A stretch of DNA of 64,000 nucleotides from Impatiens glandulifera (lineage: Eukaryota; Streptophyta; Magnoliopsida; Ericales; Balsaminaceae), in contig NC_061864.1 of NCBI RefSeq assembly GCF_907164915.1, positions 11,787,889-11,851,888 of the forward strand. The letters run 5' to 3'. This document shows positions 48,161-61,025 of this stretch, in pieces. Position 1 is the first letter of the stretch. Each line of letters starts with the position of its first letter. Made by a program: the position numbers and the translations under genes. The notes under the pieces were generated by a model, which did not search any database, was not told the origin of the DNA, and was given only the letters and a program-made list of their open reading frames with translations.

Positions 48161-50364
48161 TTGAATAATGCACTCTTTTCTAGAGTGACTGCAATTGGAA
48201 ACATGGGTTACGCTATGAGTAGGTTGGAGATGAATTCTGACCTGCTTTGTGATAGTAATATGCCCAAATCTGAATTTGATGGAAACCCAAGAGCCAGCAA
48301 CTCTCACCATCTTGATCACGAAGTTTCTCACGACATAAATCGAAGATCAATACCCAGTGACCATCTGACAAGAGTTCAACCAGGGAAGCGACAATCTTCT
48401 GTTTCAGCATTGAAAATGTTGTTTGGCCGTGAAGCTAACTATTCTGGAAGAGGCAAATTCTCTTCGGCAGATTGTTGTCACGTTTTAAGTAGGTATCTGC
48501 CTCAAGGCCCTCCTTCAATTGTTGACCAAATGACTACCAGGGCTTATGTTTCTCAGTTTTCGGCTGATGGTTCCCTTTTCATTGCTTCTTTTCAGGTATT
48601 TGATTAACAGTTATAAACATGATATGCTGTTGTTAGTTTGAGTCAGTTTTTTCATTTCCTCACAAAGCAGGGAAGCAACATCAAAATATATAATGTGGAG
48701 AATGGGTGGAAAGTTCAGAAGAGAATTGCTGCCAAAAGCCTCCGATGGACAATTACAGACACATCCCTGTCTCCAGATCAGCGTTATCTGGTAACCTTTT
48801 TTGTTTTAGTTTTGTTTTGGCATCCTTTTGGCTGAATTTGTATATTAAAAGGGTTTGTTCCTATATTACAGGCGTATTCAAGTATGTCACCCATTGTCCA
48901 CATTGTTAACGTGACATCTGCTTCAACTGAATCTCTGGCTAATGTCAATGTATGTGGGTGATGGTTATTCTATACTTTATTATTCATTTTAAAGGTTCGC
49001 CCACTTTGATGATCTCATTTGTTGTCATGCAGGAGATTCACGAAGGTTTGGATTTTTCTGGTGAAGATGATCAAGGGTATTTATTTGGAATATTTTCACT
49101 TAAATTCTCAACTGATGGACGAGAAATTGTAGCTGGAAGCAGCAATGATTCCATCTATGTTTACGATCTTGAAGCAAATAAGCTTTCTCTTCGAATTCTA
49201 GCTCACACGGTATTATTGGACTCTTAATTAATATAGAAAAAGAGTTGAGCTGCAAAGAGCTGATTATTTTTTTCGATATTTTTCTCTGTTTGGATGGCAG
49301 TGCGATGTTAATACAGTATGTTTTGCTGATGAAAGTGGCCATATTATATTTTCGGGTAGTGATGATAGTCTATGTAAGGTAAAATCTGAATCTTCATACC
49401 TTCTAGTTGTGTTAGCATACAAAATGAAATCATATGTTTTGGTGTTTGCATTACAATATATAGGTTTGGGATAGACGATGCTTTAAATCGAATGGGGAAC
49501 CTGCAGGGACACTAGTGGGACACTTAGAAGGGATTACATGCATTGACAGCCGTGGAGATGGTCGATATTTCATTTCTAATGGTAAAGATCAGATGATAAA
49601 ACTTTGGGATATTCGAAAAATGTCCTCCAATTCAAAGGGGTATAATTTCTTTCACCCTTCCTTCCAAATTTTCAAATAATTGTGATTGATATGGTTTGTT
49701 AATTTGAAACCAACAAGAAATCAAACATATTGGAGACAACTAATGATTAGAGTGTAGTTGTTTGTAAAAATTCTCACTAAGCATGGATTTTTCACTCTTG
49801 GTTCTTGTTTGTTTATTTATTTAATACGCAGCAATAATCAAGGTTATAGAAATTATGAATGGGACTATAGATGGATGGAGTATCCTTCTCCAGGAACAAG
49901 TTTGAATCATCCTGATCAGTCTGTGGCAACTTATAGAGGTCACGCCGTTTTGCGAACTCTCATACGCTGTTACTTCTCCCCAGTATATAGGTAAAAATAC
50001 TAATGTCGGTGATTTGTTTGGCCATATCATTTTTGAATTAGTTGACACATAAATGCACGATCATATGCAGTACGGGTCAGAGATACATCTATACTGGATC
50101 TCACGATGCTTGCGTGTACATTTACGATGTGGTATGAAAGAAAAACATGTTCATTTTGAATTTGGAGTCTTTCATAAGAGTTTGGAATGATAAATAATGG
50201 TTGATGATCATGATGTGTAGGTGACTGGAGCTCGAGTGAGGAAACTTGAGCATCATATGACGACTGTAAGAGATTGCAGTTGGCATCCTTATTATCCGAT
50301 GCTAGTAAGTTCATCTTGGGATGGAGATATCGCCAAATGGGATTTCCCGGGAAATGAATTGTAG
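48161..50364 (+). CDS. LEC14B-like WD40 repeat protein, 9 exons
   Basis: WD40 protein of the LEC14B group, found across land plants; members carry WDxR boxes that can dock on DDB1 of CUL4 ubiquitin ligases. Exons: 48161-48595, 48671-48790, 48872-48949, 49033-49209, 49301-49378, 49464-49639, 49832-49990, 50071-50131, 50221-50364; 475 residues from this ATG, or 461 from the next in-frame ATG at 48203, which gives MGYAMSRLE and resembles the usual start of the family. A polar N-tail of ~110 residues precedes seven WD repeats. WDxR boxes are readable as VWDRR and LWDIRK. Conserved words include GHLEGITCIDSRGDGRY and a C-terminal SSSWDGDIAKWDFPG. Single ATG choice is uncertain; all else is clear. 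All introns are GT-AG. Confidence 0.93.
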
Positions 50365-51575
50365 CCTTTGGAGGAGCACGAGTTTGGGACATGGTAGCCT
50401 CGGACTGTTTGTTTGGTTTGTTTGTTAATAATAATAATAATAATGTGTGTACATTGGTCTCTCTGTCTGTGTATTAATAATAATAATAATAATAATAATA
50501 ATGTCTGTTTAAAGGATAGAATAAAAGAAGTGAGATTGAGTGTACTGTAGAACCAACTATTTTGCAATTGGGAGTTGTATGATTAAACCCATGAAGAATA
50601 GTATATCCATACTTTTGGCTTTTATTGGATGTTTTTGTATATTATATAAACATTTTTTCTTTCTTTCAGGTATATCATCTATATATATATATATGGATCT
50701 TGATGAAATCATCTTTAGAAACAGAATTAGTATACAGATTACAAATTTTATTAGTGGTTTATTTTTTTTATCTGAATTCAATTTAGATTTATAAACAAAC
50801 TTAGGCCCTTGTCTGAGGAATTTTGGTTTTGATCAAAAAAAAATTCTAATTTTTTAATTAATAAAGAATGATTTTGATATTTAATAAATAAAAAGAGTGA
50901 TTAAATGGATAAAACGAGTGTTAAATTTTAAGTAAAAAATCTGGAAAAAAATCCAATTCCTCAACCAAGGCTTAGGGTTTCATTTGTTTTTTTTTTTTTT
51001 AATATTTTTAATCATTCAAATTAACTTTTTATAAATTGATGACATCCCACCATACCTTAAGGGGTATGTAATATCTGATTTTTTTAATACAAGAAGTCAA
51101 ACCGGTAAGAATTAACAGTAATAAAATAGCCCAATTGTGTAAGGAAGAAAATAAAAGAAGATGCAAAAAATCAGTTTCCATTATCTCTTTGACTAATTAC
51201 TTTTGCATTAAACAATTATTCTTTTTTAACATAGTTAAGGCACTAAACCATATTATTATTTTAATGTTAGACAGTTCCTTTCAAGAAGTACAAGATTAAG
51301 ATTAAGTGACAACAAACTCACCAATAATAACACCAATCAACTAAAATAACTTACTAATTAATAAAGTTTAGTCAATTATATTTTAATAAACTATAATATA
51401 TAAAGGGAGAGGAGTGAGGGCTCTCAAAATGCCAACATCACTAAACAATTTTTATTGATGTGAAAAAGGCACATTATAACAAAATTAAATAAAAGAATAA
51501 AAAATTAATTAATAATACTAATCATGAAATATAATATAGTAATTTTACCAATATGCCCCTTGGTATAATATGATA
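50365..51575. other. Convergent 3' region of LEC14B and the LRR gene
   Basis: No gene seen. Two (AAT)n trinucleotide runs lie in the LEC14B 3' UTR (about 50427-50444 and 50473-50502). The rest is AT-rich. Confidence 0.6.
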
Positions 51576-52769
51576 TTAGCCTCTCCACTCTATGCACTGT
51601 GTGGTCGGTCTTGTCTTTTCCTTTCCAGACTTCAACGGGCAAGGAGTCTGAACCGGTGGGACCATACAATTGTATTGCAAACAAAGGGAGCTGCTAACCG
51701 GAATCTCGGCCGCCGGTTTAATCTCAATCCCTGTCAAGTAATTATGCTGTAGATACAATACCTGAATATTGGCCGTTAGTATACCATCCACGAAGCTACC
51801 CGGAACTTGTCCGGTGAACCGGTTATTATTCAGATAAAGATTTTGTACGGTGGAAAACAGTGCCGGTATCTCGCCGTACAACCGGTTGAAGCTCAGATCA
51901 ACGGTTGAGATCGTCACTTGGCTGGCAGGTTTCACCGGACCTGTGAATTGGTTTCTTTGAAGTTGAAGGGTTGTTATAGGGAAGGTGAAAATGATGGGTG
52001 GGATATACCCTGTGAACCGGTTCAGGCTTAGGTCGATGTAGTTCAGAATGGGTAGACCGGTTAGGAGTTTGTCAACCGGACCTTCGAGCCGGTTCCAGGA
52101 TAATGATAGGTATTGGATTGATTCAGGCAGGGAATCGGACGAGAGTGGACCGGAGAGGTCGTTACGTTTTAGGTCGAGTCTGGTTAGGGTTTTGGATGAA
52201 AATTTAGGGACTGAACCAGAGAGATGATTGTGGCAGAGAATGACGTTTGATAACGCCGGCAAGGCTCCGATCGTAGCCGGAATTTTTCCGGTTAACTGGT
52301 TGTAACTGAGATCAAGAGTTCGCAGTTCTTTTAGTTGGCCGAGAGATTCCGGAATCTGACCTGAGATGAAGTTTCTGCTAATACCGAGGAATCGGAGATT
52401 CGTTAGCTTCGACATTGAAGACGGAAGCTCACCAATGATTCGACCAGGGACGATCGTAAGCTCCGCGAGTCCCGATAGGTCTCCGATAGCGGGATCTATT
52501 CGACCGATGAGACCTGGAGAACCGGCTCTAGGATCTCCGAGATTCAACGTCACCACCTTATCGCCGTCGCAGTAAAGGCCGGCGAAGTTGCAAGGATCCG
52601 ACGTGAAATCCCACGACGATAAGTAGTTCGAACCAGGCATGTCATCGAGCGCCTTCCTGACGGATTGCAATGCTAAGAAATCAATCGGATTAAGAATTGC
52701 AACCGCAAGTGAACCACATTGAAGAAGAAGAAGAAGTAGGATCCAGCAAATCTCATGAGATATCAACAT
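51576..52769 (-). CDS. Secreted leucine-rich repeat protein, no kinase, intronless
   Basis: Extracellular LRR protein of 397 residues, similar in layout to Arabidopsis At4g03010. A signal peptide (about residues 1-24: ISHEICWILLLLLLQCG core) is followed by an LRRNT-like cap with the paired-cysteine motif SDPCNFAGLYCDG. About ten plant-type LRRs of ~23-24 residues follow (about 100-340), with units such as LRTLDLSYNQLTGKIPATI and LNYIDLSLNRFTGYIPPII. A cysteine-bearing C-cap (SSLCLQYNCMVPP, then TPCP) closes the domain. There is no transmembrane segment or kinase, so it should act as a soluble apoplastic protein or partner of a receptor. Ligand unknown. The frame is intact and single-exon, as in related genes. 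Confidence 0.92.
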   Translation of the reverse strand: MLISHEICWILLLLLLQCGSLAVAILNPIDFLALQSVRKALDDMPGSNYLSSWDFTSDPCNFAGLYCDGDKVVTLNLGDPRAGSPGLIGRIDPAIGDLSGLAELTIVPGRIIGELPSSMSKLTNLRFLGISRNFISGQIPESLGQLKELRTLDLSYNQLTGKIPATIGALPALSNVILCHNHLSGSVPKFSSKTLTRLDLKRNDLSGPLSSDSLPESIQYLSLSWNRLEGPVDKLLTGLPILNYIDLSLNRFTGYIPPIIFTFPITTLQLQRNQFTGPVKPASQVTISTVDLSFNRLYGEIPALFSTVQNLYLNNNRFTGQVPGSFVDGILTANIQVLYLQHNYLTGIEIKPAAEIPVSSSLCLQYNCMVPPVQTPCPLKSGKEKTRPTTQCIEWRG

Positions 52770-53260
52770 TTTGATCCTCTATAACACCGCAATCATGAAA
52801 CGGAGAAACAGGAATTTATACAGAGTGATTTAATCTACTTTTCCGTGATCGATTGAACTACAACTCGGTGCCGATTGATCGTGAGAGCTTTTAATGGATG
52901 ATAAGAAGCAGTTAAAGTAGGAGAGTCACGGCGTTTGTTCTTCTTCTTCTTTCTTCTTCTTCACGGTTTGCTTTTGTGGGGAAGATGAAGAAGGTTACAA
53001 TGACTACAGCGACCATATCTGCTGCAACTTCAAGGACAGTCTTCTCGGTTATTGTGAGATTAATTAATTAAATAATTAATTTTTGCTTGTTTATTGGGAC
53101 ATGGTTCGGAGTCTAAACGGCTGTCCGACCCTACATGGGAACTCACAAACCTCAGGTTCGGATAAACACCTTTGCCTGATTCGGTGGTGAAACGAGGACC
53201 ACGTGACCCTACAAATATGCCAGGTAAGAATCCAACTCATCTCCCACTGTTACAAATAAA
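52770..53260 (-). promoter_or_regulatory. LRR gene leader and proximal promoter with a G-box
   Basis: A CT/GAA-rich leader (reads TTCTTCTTCTTTCTTC on the plus strand near 52940) adjoins the ATG. A perfect G-box ACCACGTGAC at 53198-53207 lies ~430 bases upstream, a likely bZIP/bHLH site. Role is inferred. Confidence 0.45.
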
Positions 53261-56200
53261 ATGTTATTAGTACTTAAGAATAAATTTTCATTTCATTTTA
53301 TATATGATATGTCAAATTGTAAATAAATCTAGATGTTTAATTACTTGTATAGTATTCGTGATTAAAAAAAAGCAAGTTTAATTAATTAATATATATATAT
53401 ATAGTTAACTATAAATGTGAAAAGAGATAATAATATTGAGGTCACAAATAAAATAGAATCAGTTAGACGTTTCAATCAATAGAGAGTTAGAGTGTAGAAA
53501 AATAATGAAATAGCCCAGAAAGATAATGATGTGTATAATTGGTGATGCATTCATTATATTACAAATTAAAATTTTATTTTATTTTTTAATATAGAAAGTT
53601 AGTATTATGTTACGTCTAATCTTTTAAAATCATTTTTGTCACTTAAATTATTTTAATGATTTCTATTTGTTTTTTAGAAAATATATATTGGTGTAAAAAA
53701 TTATTATTTTATAACATTAGGTAATTGCATAATTAATTGTCAAACTCGATTTATTGTGATTTTTTTTTTATCTAATTGATCACATAATTCTTCGAGAAAA
53801 AAAGTTTAAATAACTTAAAAAAGTAATAGAGTGATAAAGAGGTGAAATTTGGGAAAGGAAATGGAAAAAATGATGTGTCACTACATCACATTGGTCGAGA
53901 AAAAGTACAAAAGGTTGAGAGAGAAGAGAGTTATTTTTTCATCGAAGAATTAGATTGTGTCACGTTATTTTTTCTCCCAAATTCCTTCTCCAAATTATTT
54001 CTCTAAAAGAATGATGAATAAAATGAGTTAATAAATTTAAATTTTTTCCACTTCTTTTTATAAATAATGAATTAAATTTTAAAAAATCAAAAGTTATGTC
54101 ATTTTTAACGTAAAAAAAATAATAATAATAATTTGATTTTGGATAGACTTCAACCAATCAACCCAAACTTTAACATAGATTTGACCATCATCACATGTGT
54201 TGTGAGGACACTGTGAGTGTATTATATATATATATATTTTATTAACGTACACACATTAATTATTTACTGAATTAGACTAGCCTAACAAATTGGTTATTAT
54301 TTTTACTTTATTAGTCAGTTTCAATTAAGAAGAAGAGTTTATCATTTTAGTAATTTATCTATTAAAAGTGACTGAATATATTTTTATTTATAAGCTTAAA
54401 TTAGTAAATTATTTTAGTTAGAAGATTGTTATCAATGAAAAAGGGTTAGTTGAAAGGTGGTAAAGAACTAAATAGGAGTTTGCCACGTAGGAGGGGGAAG
54501 GGCCGCCAGGTCAGACAAGTGTGGGGAGAGATGTAGACATGTCATTTTTATGAGTGATTAGCTGGCGGCACACTCGGAACTCAGAAGACGGAACTATTCT
54601 GTTTGTCATATAGTGAGTTGGGCCATGATTCGGTACACATTATGGACCCACTTCTGTTTGGGCTGGGTCCACTCCCACTAACTATCTTAACTCTATGGGC
54701 TCACTTACTTAAATGTCCTTACCTTAGTAAAATAAATAAATTATAATAAGCTGAGATTAACTCTTATTTGTTAAACGCTGATGACATATGTATGATTTTA
54801 TTTATACATGATAATTTCCTTACTAAAATTAAATTAATAACTTATTATGTAATTCCGATTTATTCGCGCTTGTTAATTAAATCAAACTAACCCAAATATA
54901 AAACTAGTTTTCAGTCCATCAACCAAACCAAGACTAAGATAAAGCTTTAAGTTGGGTGATTACATTACACACTTTATTATTTTAGTTAATAAATTTAACA
55001 TATTTGATCAAGTTTGTAAGAATAAACATAAAAGTCATGTGTTCTAGTTTTTATATTCGGATTATTTATAATAAATAAATAAAATTGCTCTAACTGATAT
55101 ATTTGTTAAACTCACACCATTCAAATAGTAAAGTAATTTTTAAAATATCAAAAGTCATATATTCAATTAACTTAAAACATTTGAATGTAATGTTAATTTA
55201 TTACCTTCCAAAAAAAATCATATTAATAATTCATTATTTGACATTCTTTTATATGGCTTTAATTTTGGGTTATATATATATATATATATATATATCCACA
55301 ATGATAAAATGCAAAATTTATATATGCCATGGTCTCTTTAACTCCTTGTTGTGCAGGTAGCAGCATTAATTGAGAGATGGTCCTCCAGGGACCTAATTAA
55401 TAAAATGCAGGTTTTGAAAATCGAACTAAGCAACAGCATGTGAGAAACGTAATATCACATAAATGAAAGTCCATATAGTTCTAATTGGAAATGTTTCAAA
55501 ACTTTCCTAAGTTGTATATATAGCCAAACTTGTAAAATATTAATTAAAACTAATAACTCAAGATACATCATAATGATTGAGATTTGAGAGAGGAATAGAA
55601 TGAATATTGAATTAGTACAAATATATTAATGATGATGACACCAAACCCCCAACAACCCAAAGGCAAAACCATTGATTTCATGACATTGAGTGTACATGTG
55701 TTTATTAAATGTCTATTGCACCTTGATGATGACAATCATCCCCAAACCCAACTACCTATATATGCATGTATTCCAAATTCCAGATTCAATCTGTTTACTC
55801 ATTCCACTACATTAATTTTTTATTCTTAAAAAAAATAAATAGATTCAACCATCATTCATCTTTAGTTTTCAATTCTATCTAGTAAAAGGAAACTGAGACA
55901 TCCTCGATCGATCTCGGTCGTAGTTGTGTATCATGCATGTCTCTTTCAATCCAGCTGCAGCTATCTTATCCTCTATAAGAAAAATAATTGAACCGTCTTT
56001 ATATTGGATGGTTTGGTGTTTTAATGATCCTTGTCTCATTGACTGCAACTGACAATCATACTATAAAAAATAAATCAGTATAGTGAAACCAATATTAATA
56101 TCCTTGAGTACTTGTAATCCTTAAATCATCATAATACAATATTTGTGTGACATGTAAATTTCCTACAATAAACACTTAGATTACTCTCTTTCTATTTGTC

Positions 56201-56319
56201 TTCTTCATCCAAGAAAAATTGAAAAACTTACATATGTAAAGAAAAAGAAAAAGAAAAAAAGATACAAACTACTGACTACACTAAACTCTTCATTGCTCAA
56301 AGATTGATTCCTAGTTTAA
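53261..56319. other. Intergenic DNA between the LRR gene and the kinase
   Basis: Mostly AT-rich without genes. A distinct GC-richer island at about 54480-54680 holds CCACGT, two TGGGCC/T-type site II words and CACC-rich stretches but no adjoining frame. (AT)n runs occur near 54222 and 55271. Confidence 0.5.
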
Positions 56320-58221
56320 TCACACGAAAAATTGGCGAAGCTCTTTCCCTCCCAAGACTCCGACAGAGAGCAAGTTTTGGATTGAAGGAAGAAGATGAGA
56401 CAAGTCATCCTCCTCCCTGCTGCTGCTCCTTGTTTCATTGTCATTAAGAGCATCCACTAAACGGTATCTTTTCCAAAATGATGTCTTGTAGCATTTCTTA
56501 ACCATTTCTAAGCTTTCACGGTTTCCTTTCAGAAGTTGTACTACCTGCACAATGTGACAATCCCGATTGCATCATCAGAATGTGGGGGAGTTTTTCACTT
56601 AATTTTGATAGAATCGGATTCACCAAAACAGTTGCAGAGACTGATAATGGACAAAAAATTACCTGTTTCATTTGAGGGCGTCGAATTGAAGATTGTTGGA
56701 TGCATATAAAGGCAGTCAAAACCATGAGGTTCAACTGCACTTGTTTGTAATCGTCTTCAAGACTAGGATCAACCAGTTCTCTTATGTTGTTCTTCTTGAT
56801 TAACTGCTTTGACTACAACACAAAAAGCAATATTTTTTTTAAAATGGTTTATAGTTTATAAAAAAAATGCTTCAAGAGATGAAAAGAAGGCATACCCAAA
56901 CAACAAGAGTTTCCTTTGAATAGTCAAGAGCACGGCGACCACTCACGAGTTCTAAAAGTAGTACTCCAAATGCATAAACATCTGTCTTCTCGTCCACTAT
57001 TCCGTGCATCAAGTATTCAGGAGCAAGATATCTGTTTTTTTTGTGGTGAAGACATTAAAAGAAGAAAATAAGATTTTTAAGAATGAAACAATACAGAACA
57101 GTTTTGATCGACACATACCCAAAGGTGCCTTCGAATTTTGGCACAATGTGATGTGTCCATTTCTCTGGAAGCCATTTTGAGAGCCCATAGTCACATATCT
57201 AAATCAAAACAAGCAAATACAGATTCATATCAGTTTCAGTTCTCTGGAAATTGTATGTCAGGTTAGGTTTTTCTGTTTACCCGAGGTTCGAAATCTTGAG
57301 AAAGTAATATATTAGAGGCCTTGATATCTCTGTGAATGATTCTTCTAGGACAACCCTCGTGAAGATATAGCAATCCTTCAGCTGTTCCAACTGCTATTTT
57401 ATACCTAACACTCCAGTTTAGCTTCTCCTTAGCACCTGCATTAATTGGAAAGAAATTGAAGTGGTTAGTTAATAAATGTACTAATCTGAATCAAAACTGG
57501 GAATTGGATGATTGAGAGGCAAACCATGAAGAAGAGAAGCTAAGCTTCCATGAGGGGATAGCTCAAGAACAAGGTGCATTCCTCCTTCAATTCCATAACC
57601 GATCAACTTAGCTGTATTGGGATGGTCAACATGGGCCATAACTCCCAGCTCCGAAAGGAAATCAGCGATTCTCTCATCCGAATGACCCTTAATCAGTCGC
57701 TTTATGGCAACTAGCTGCCCATCTCTCAATTGGCCACGAAAAACTTCAGCATAACCCCCTCTTCCGATCAAATTCTCTGCAGGATTTCACATAATCAATA
57801 TATCAAATACTTGGAAGGCAGAGTAAACTTAGTTTCACAAGTCAGAAAAATTACCACGGTTGAAAGAGTTTGTGGCGTTTTGAAGCTCATGGATTGTGAA
57901 GTTTCTACACCGGGGTTTCAGACTACTTGAATCTCTGCATTCAAAAGGGTTAATCATGAAGCCGATATGCTCCCTCATGCTACTACTCAATCTCTTGGAA
58001 AATTTCATAACGCTAAGAGGATGGAGATTGCCAATTGGTTTCTTGGATTTGCTCTTGAATTGCTGAACTAGATCGCGCCATTTAGAACCGAATTTAGAAC
58101 TCTTTAAACCATCAGTTTCCGAGGTGCTGGCCATGGAAGAGATGGTTTCTGATTCTGCTGTCCTCAAATAGTATTCTAGAACTCCAACAGGTGAATATAC
58201 AGTTTCCTTCTCCTCCCCCAT
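56320..58221 (-). CDS. Receptor-like cytoplasmic kinase, RLCK-VI (RBK) group, 7 exons
   Basis: Cytoplasmic Ser/Thr kinase of the group whose Arabidopsis members RBK1/RBK2 bind ROP GTPases. Exons (high to low): 58221-57855, 57776-57525, 57435-57281, 57198-57119, 57031-56896, 56812-56663, 56544-56320; 454 residues. A basic N-tail (about 1-110) leads to [13 protein letters not shown]. The kinase domain has the glycine loop [11 protein letters not shown], catalytic lysine in VAIKR, catalytic loop HRDIKASN (about 241), then ICDYGLSKW in place of the usual DFG (about 261), [13 protein letters not shown], and [14 protein letters not shown]. The tail after residue ~380 is acidic/serine-rich. No signal peptide or membrane span. 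The [12 protein letters not shown] follows a likely 5' UTR intron ending at 58254. All introns are GT-AG. Family group is clear; the exact orthologue is not. Confidence 0.93.
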
Positions 58222-58960
58222 AACGCAACAAGAGGTAGTATTATGCCTACGTCCTAACAAGATATCAATATTAAGAAAGAAATCAGTCAAAGAACATGAA
58301 TTTATTAAGATAATACCCAACATTTACAAACATACTTCTCATGATCATAAAGCTTATCTAAAGCTAGAGAAATCCACAGAGAGAAAACAAATTGGCATTG
58401 ATTGGTTTTAGTTCAACCCTTTTCAAAGAGACCCATAAGAGATATAATACATAAGTAATCCATGGAAACAAAAACTAGCGAACCCATGATTAAGAAAGGG
58501 ACGTGCTATGCGAAGAAGAAAACATGAAGAATAATAAGTTCCCCTGCGCCGTACCAAGTAAAGAAGAAATGGACTTTGTCGGAGATCTCCCCTCAAAGCC
58601 ACTGCCCTTGTAAAGCGACTGCACTTAGAGAAGAACCCACAAATCGAGGAAGAAAGAGAGAGAAAGCAAACCTCTGTTTCAGCAAAGGAACCAACTTTAT
58701 AACGTCTTTCTTTCAATTTGGCAGCCAAAAGGGACGAGTAGCTTTTTTCTCTCTCCCTCGAGATTTCCGAACAGTGAAGTTCATCTCTTTTTGCCCCCTT
58801 TCTGTCTCTTCAAAGAAACTTATCCTTATTTTCCTTCTTTCTGTAATGGCTGCTCCGTCCAATGAAGAAGGAAAGAAGCAGCTGCTGCAAGGCCCGCAGC
58901 TCATATCTAATTCTGCCCAACTTAGAACAATAAATTTGACTTTCTTCAATTTCATTTTGT
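58222..58960 (-). promoter_or_regulatory. Kinase leader and promoter region
   Basis: An acceptor-like TTGTTAG ending at 58254 (minus strand) suggests an untranslated first exon further up, probably within 58420-58850 where the sequence is less AT-rich. Plus-strand frames here look like chance frames. Confidence 0.4.
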
Positions 58961-60580
58961 CAAATTATTATTAAAATAATACAATTTAAAATTAAACAAA
59001 CTTCTATCAATTTGAACGGATTAGTCTAATAATAGATTATTTTTTTAATTATTCTTAACAAAAACAAATCAACATGCTACTTTGAATTTAGTGTTGTCAA
59101 GTTAGGTGAAATAATTTCCCTAAAACTACTAATTCACATACCAAATCCAATTAGGGAATAAAATATGGTATATGCAGATTGACTTAATAATGCTTTTAAC
59201 AAAATCATATTTAGAAAGGGTAAGATAAACTAAAATAGTGTCATTGTTATTAAAATATTAATTCATTTTAATAAATAAATAGATAAAAACACTTAAGTAT
59301 GTATGTTTTAGGAAATAAATATTTTACATATGTTTAAAAAATTAAAAAAGATTAAAAAGTTCATGTGTTTACTTCTAAATTTTTGATAAATAACTATAAC
59401 GTGACAATTTTAAATCCACGGTAGTGCGAAGGCCCCTCCGACATATCGGAGTTTAAGATATTTGGAATCGAAAAATATTTTACAAACCTTTTAATCACTG
59501 ACTTGACTTAAGTCGGTGTTGGTCACCAAAAATTTGGTCGGAAAGAAACATATATAATTTTTCAAATATTTTCTAAAACACATATCTTTATTCCGTAAAT
59601 AAATATTAATAAAGTTCATAAAACCTTATTAAAAAAATAAAATTGCATTGAGCATACATAGTCAAATCATTTGCTTTAGTAAGATTGATAAAAACATGAG
59701 CTAACTAATTAGCTAATGTATATTAAAATTGAAACTAAAGTTGGATGTATGATAAACTAATGAATAATAGATGTCTGAAAAAAAGATAAGTATTACATTA
59801 TGTAAAATTTAAATTCACCGCATGAAGTGGTCTCCTTTTGTCCGTAAGTATTTTCATATCGATAGAACTCTATTATTATGATTGGATTTTACAACTCTAA
59901 AATAATAATGAAGACAATGTATAGATAGAAAAACAAACATGTGCAACAAATATATATCATGATAAAATTGACCTAAAATCTAATGGACCCCTCTCTTTCA
60001 AAATAATCAAAACCCAGATGGATAAATTCTCCAAATTCATAAATGCATTTATAAAAAGAAATCAATTCGATGTTATTTTTTTCAACACAAGAATCTATGT
60101 CGTTAGATCAATCCTCAACATCATCTTTAACTTCTTACACATTTAATTAGTTATTTACTCAAATCACTTACAATAGGATGATTGGTTTCTTTGTTGATTT
60201 TTCACTATATTAAATAATTGACTGGTCCTTCAAATGAAAATAATATTAGTTAAGAATTTAAAGGTCTTAAATTTCATTTCTACTACAACTGTCTTGATTT
60301 AAGCAAAATATTATAACAATGAAGGATAGTAAGTAAATAAAGATGTTGGATGCATAAGAAATAAATTAAGGTTATCATTAAGTATATAATATCCCACAAC
60401 AACCAAACGAGACCTTAATTATTGCAAAGAGAAAGGTGATCGATTGGGACAAACAAATCCTTAAAGCAAAAGAGGCAATGATTGAATGAAAATGAAGCTA
60501 CCTCAAAATTGTTGCATCTTCATCTATACAATAATAATAATAATAATAAATAAATAATTTTCAGGTATTATTAATATATA
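58961..60580. other. AT-rich intergenic DNA
   Basis: No gene, RNA or clear mobile element recognised. A short GC-richer stretch near 59410-59530 (GAAGGCCCCTCCGACATATC) has no coding frame. Confidence 0.5.
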
Positions 60581-60589
60581 ATGAACCGA

Positions 60590-60835
60590 GCAATGAGTTA
60601 GCTAAATACGAACCAACATGATCCAACACGATATTTGTACGGAACGACACAATACAATATTATCTCACTCGGATCTTGAGTTGACACGATACAAGTACAA
60701 GACGACACAATCACAACACGATTATGAGTTTATACGATCAAAACACGGTTACGAGTCGACATAGACACGAATATAGACACGACACAATTATAGACACGAG
60801 CACGAGTATACACACGAAACGACAAAAACACAATT
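60590..60835. repeat. ACACGA-rich repeat block, left part
   Basis: Many irregularly spaced ACACGA/GACACGA words (for example GACACGAGCACGAGT). A similar block lies at 61790-62010. They could be subterminal repeats of one element later split by insertions. Confidence 0.5.
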
Positions 60836-60859
60836 AGTTAAAGAGGAGTGTTAGAGAGA

Positions 60860-61025
60860 GAGATTTTGGTGAGAGAATTTGGTGAGAGAATGACTTGGCA
60901 TCACCTTCATTGGTTGGAAAATGTAAAATGGGAGGAAAGAGAGAAAATAGAGAAATTATTTTATTTTTTTTTAGCGAATAAAATTATGCCAAGTAATTCT
61001 CTCACCAAATTTCTCACCTAATCAT
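60860..61025. mobile_element. MITE with GGTGAGAGAAT-type inverted ends
   Basis: Left TTTGGTGAGAGAATGACTTGG and right, read inversely, TTTGGTGAGAGAATTACTTGG form terminal inverted repeats of ~35 bases around a ~90-base interior. Ends are approximate and no target duplication was fixed. Confidence 0.6.

Noticed and set aside
58576..58974. Plus-strand 132-residue open frame
   Set aside because: It has no recognisable domain, overlaps the leader of the minus-strand kinase, and its composition is like untranslated DNA.
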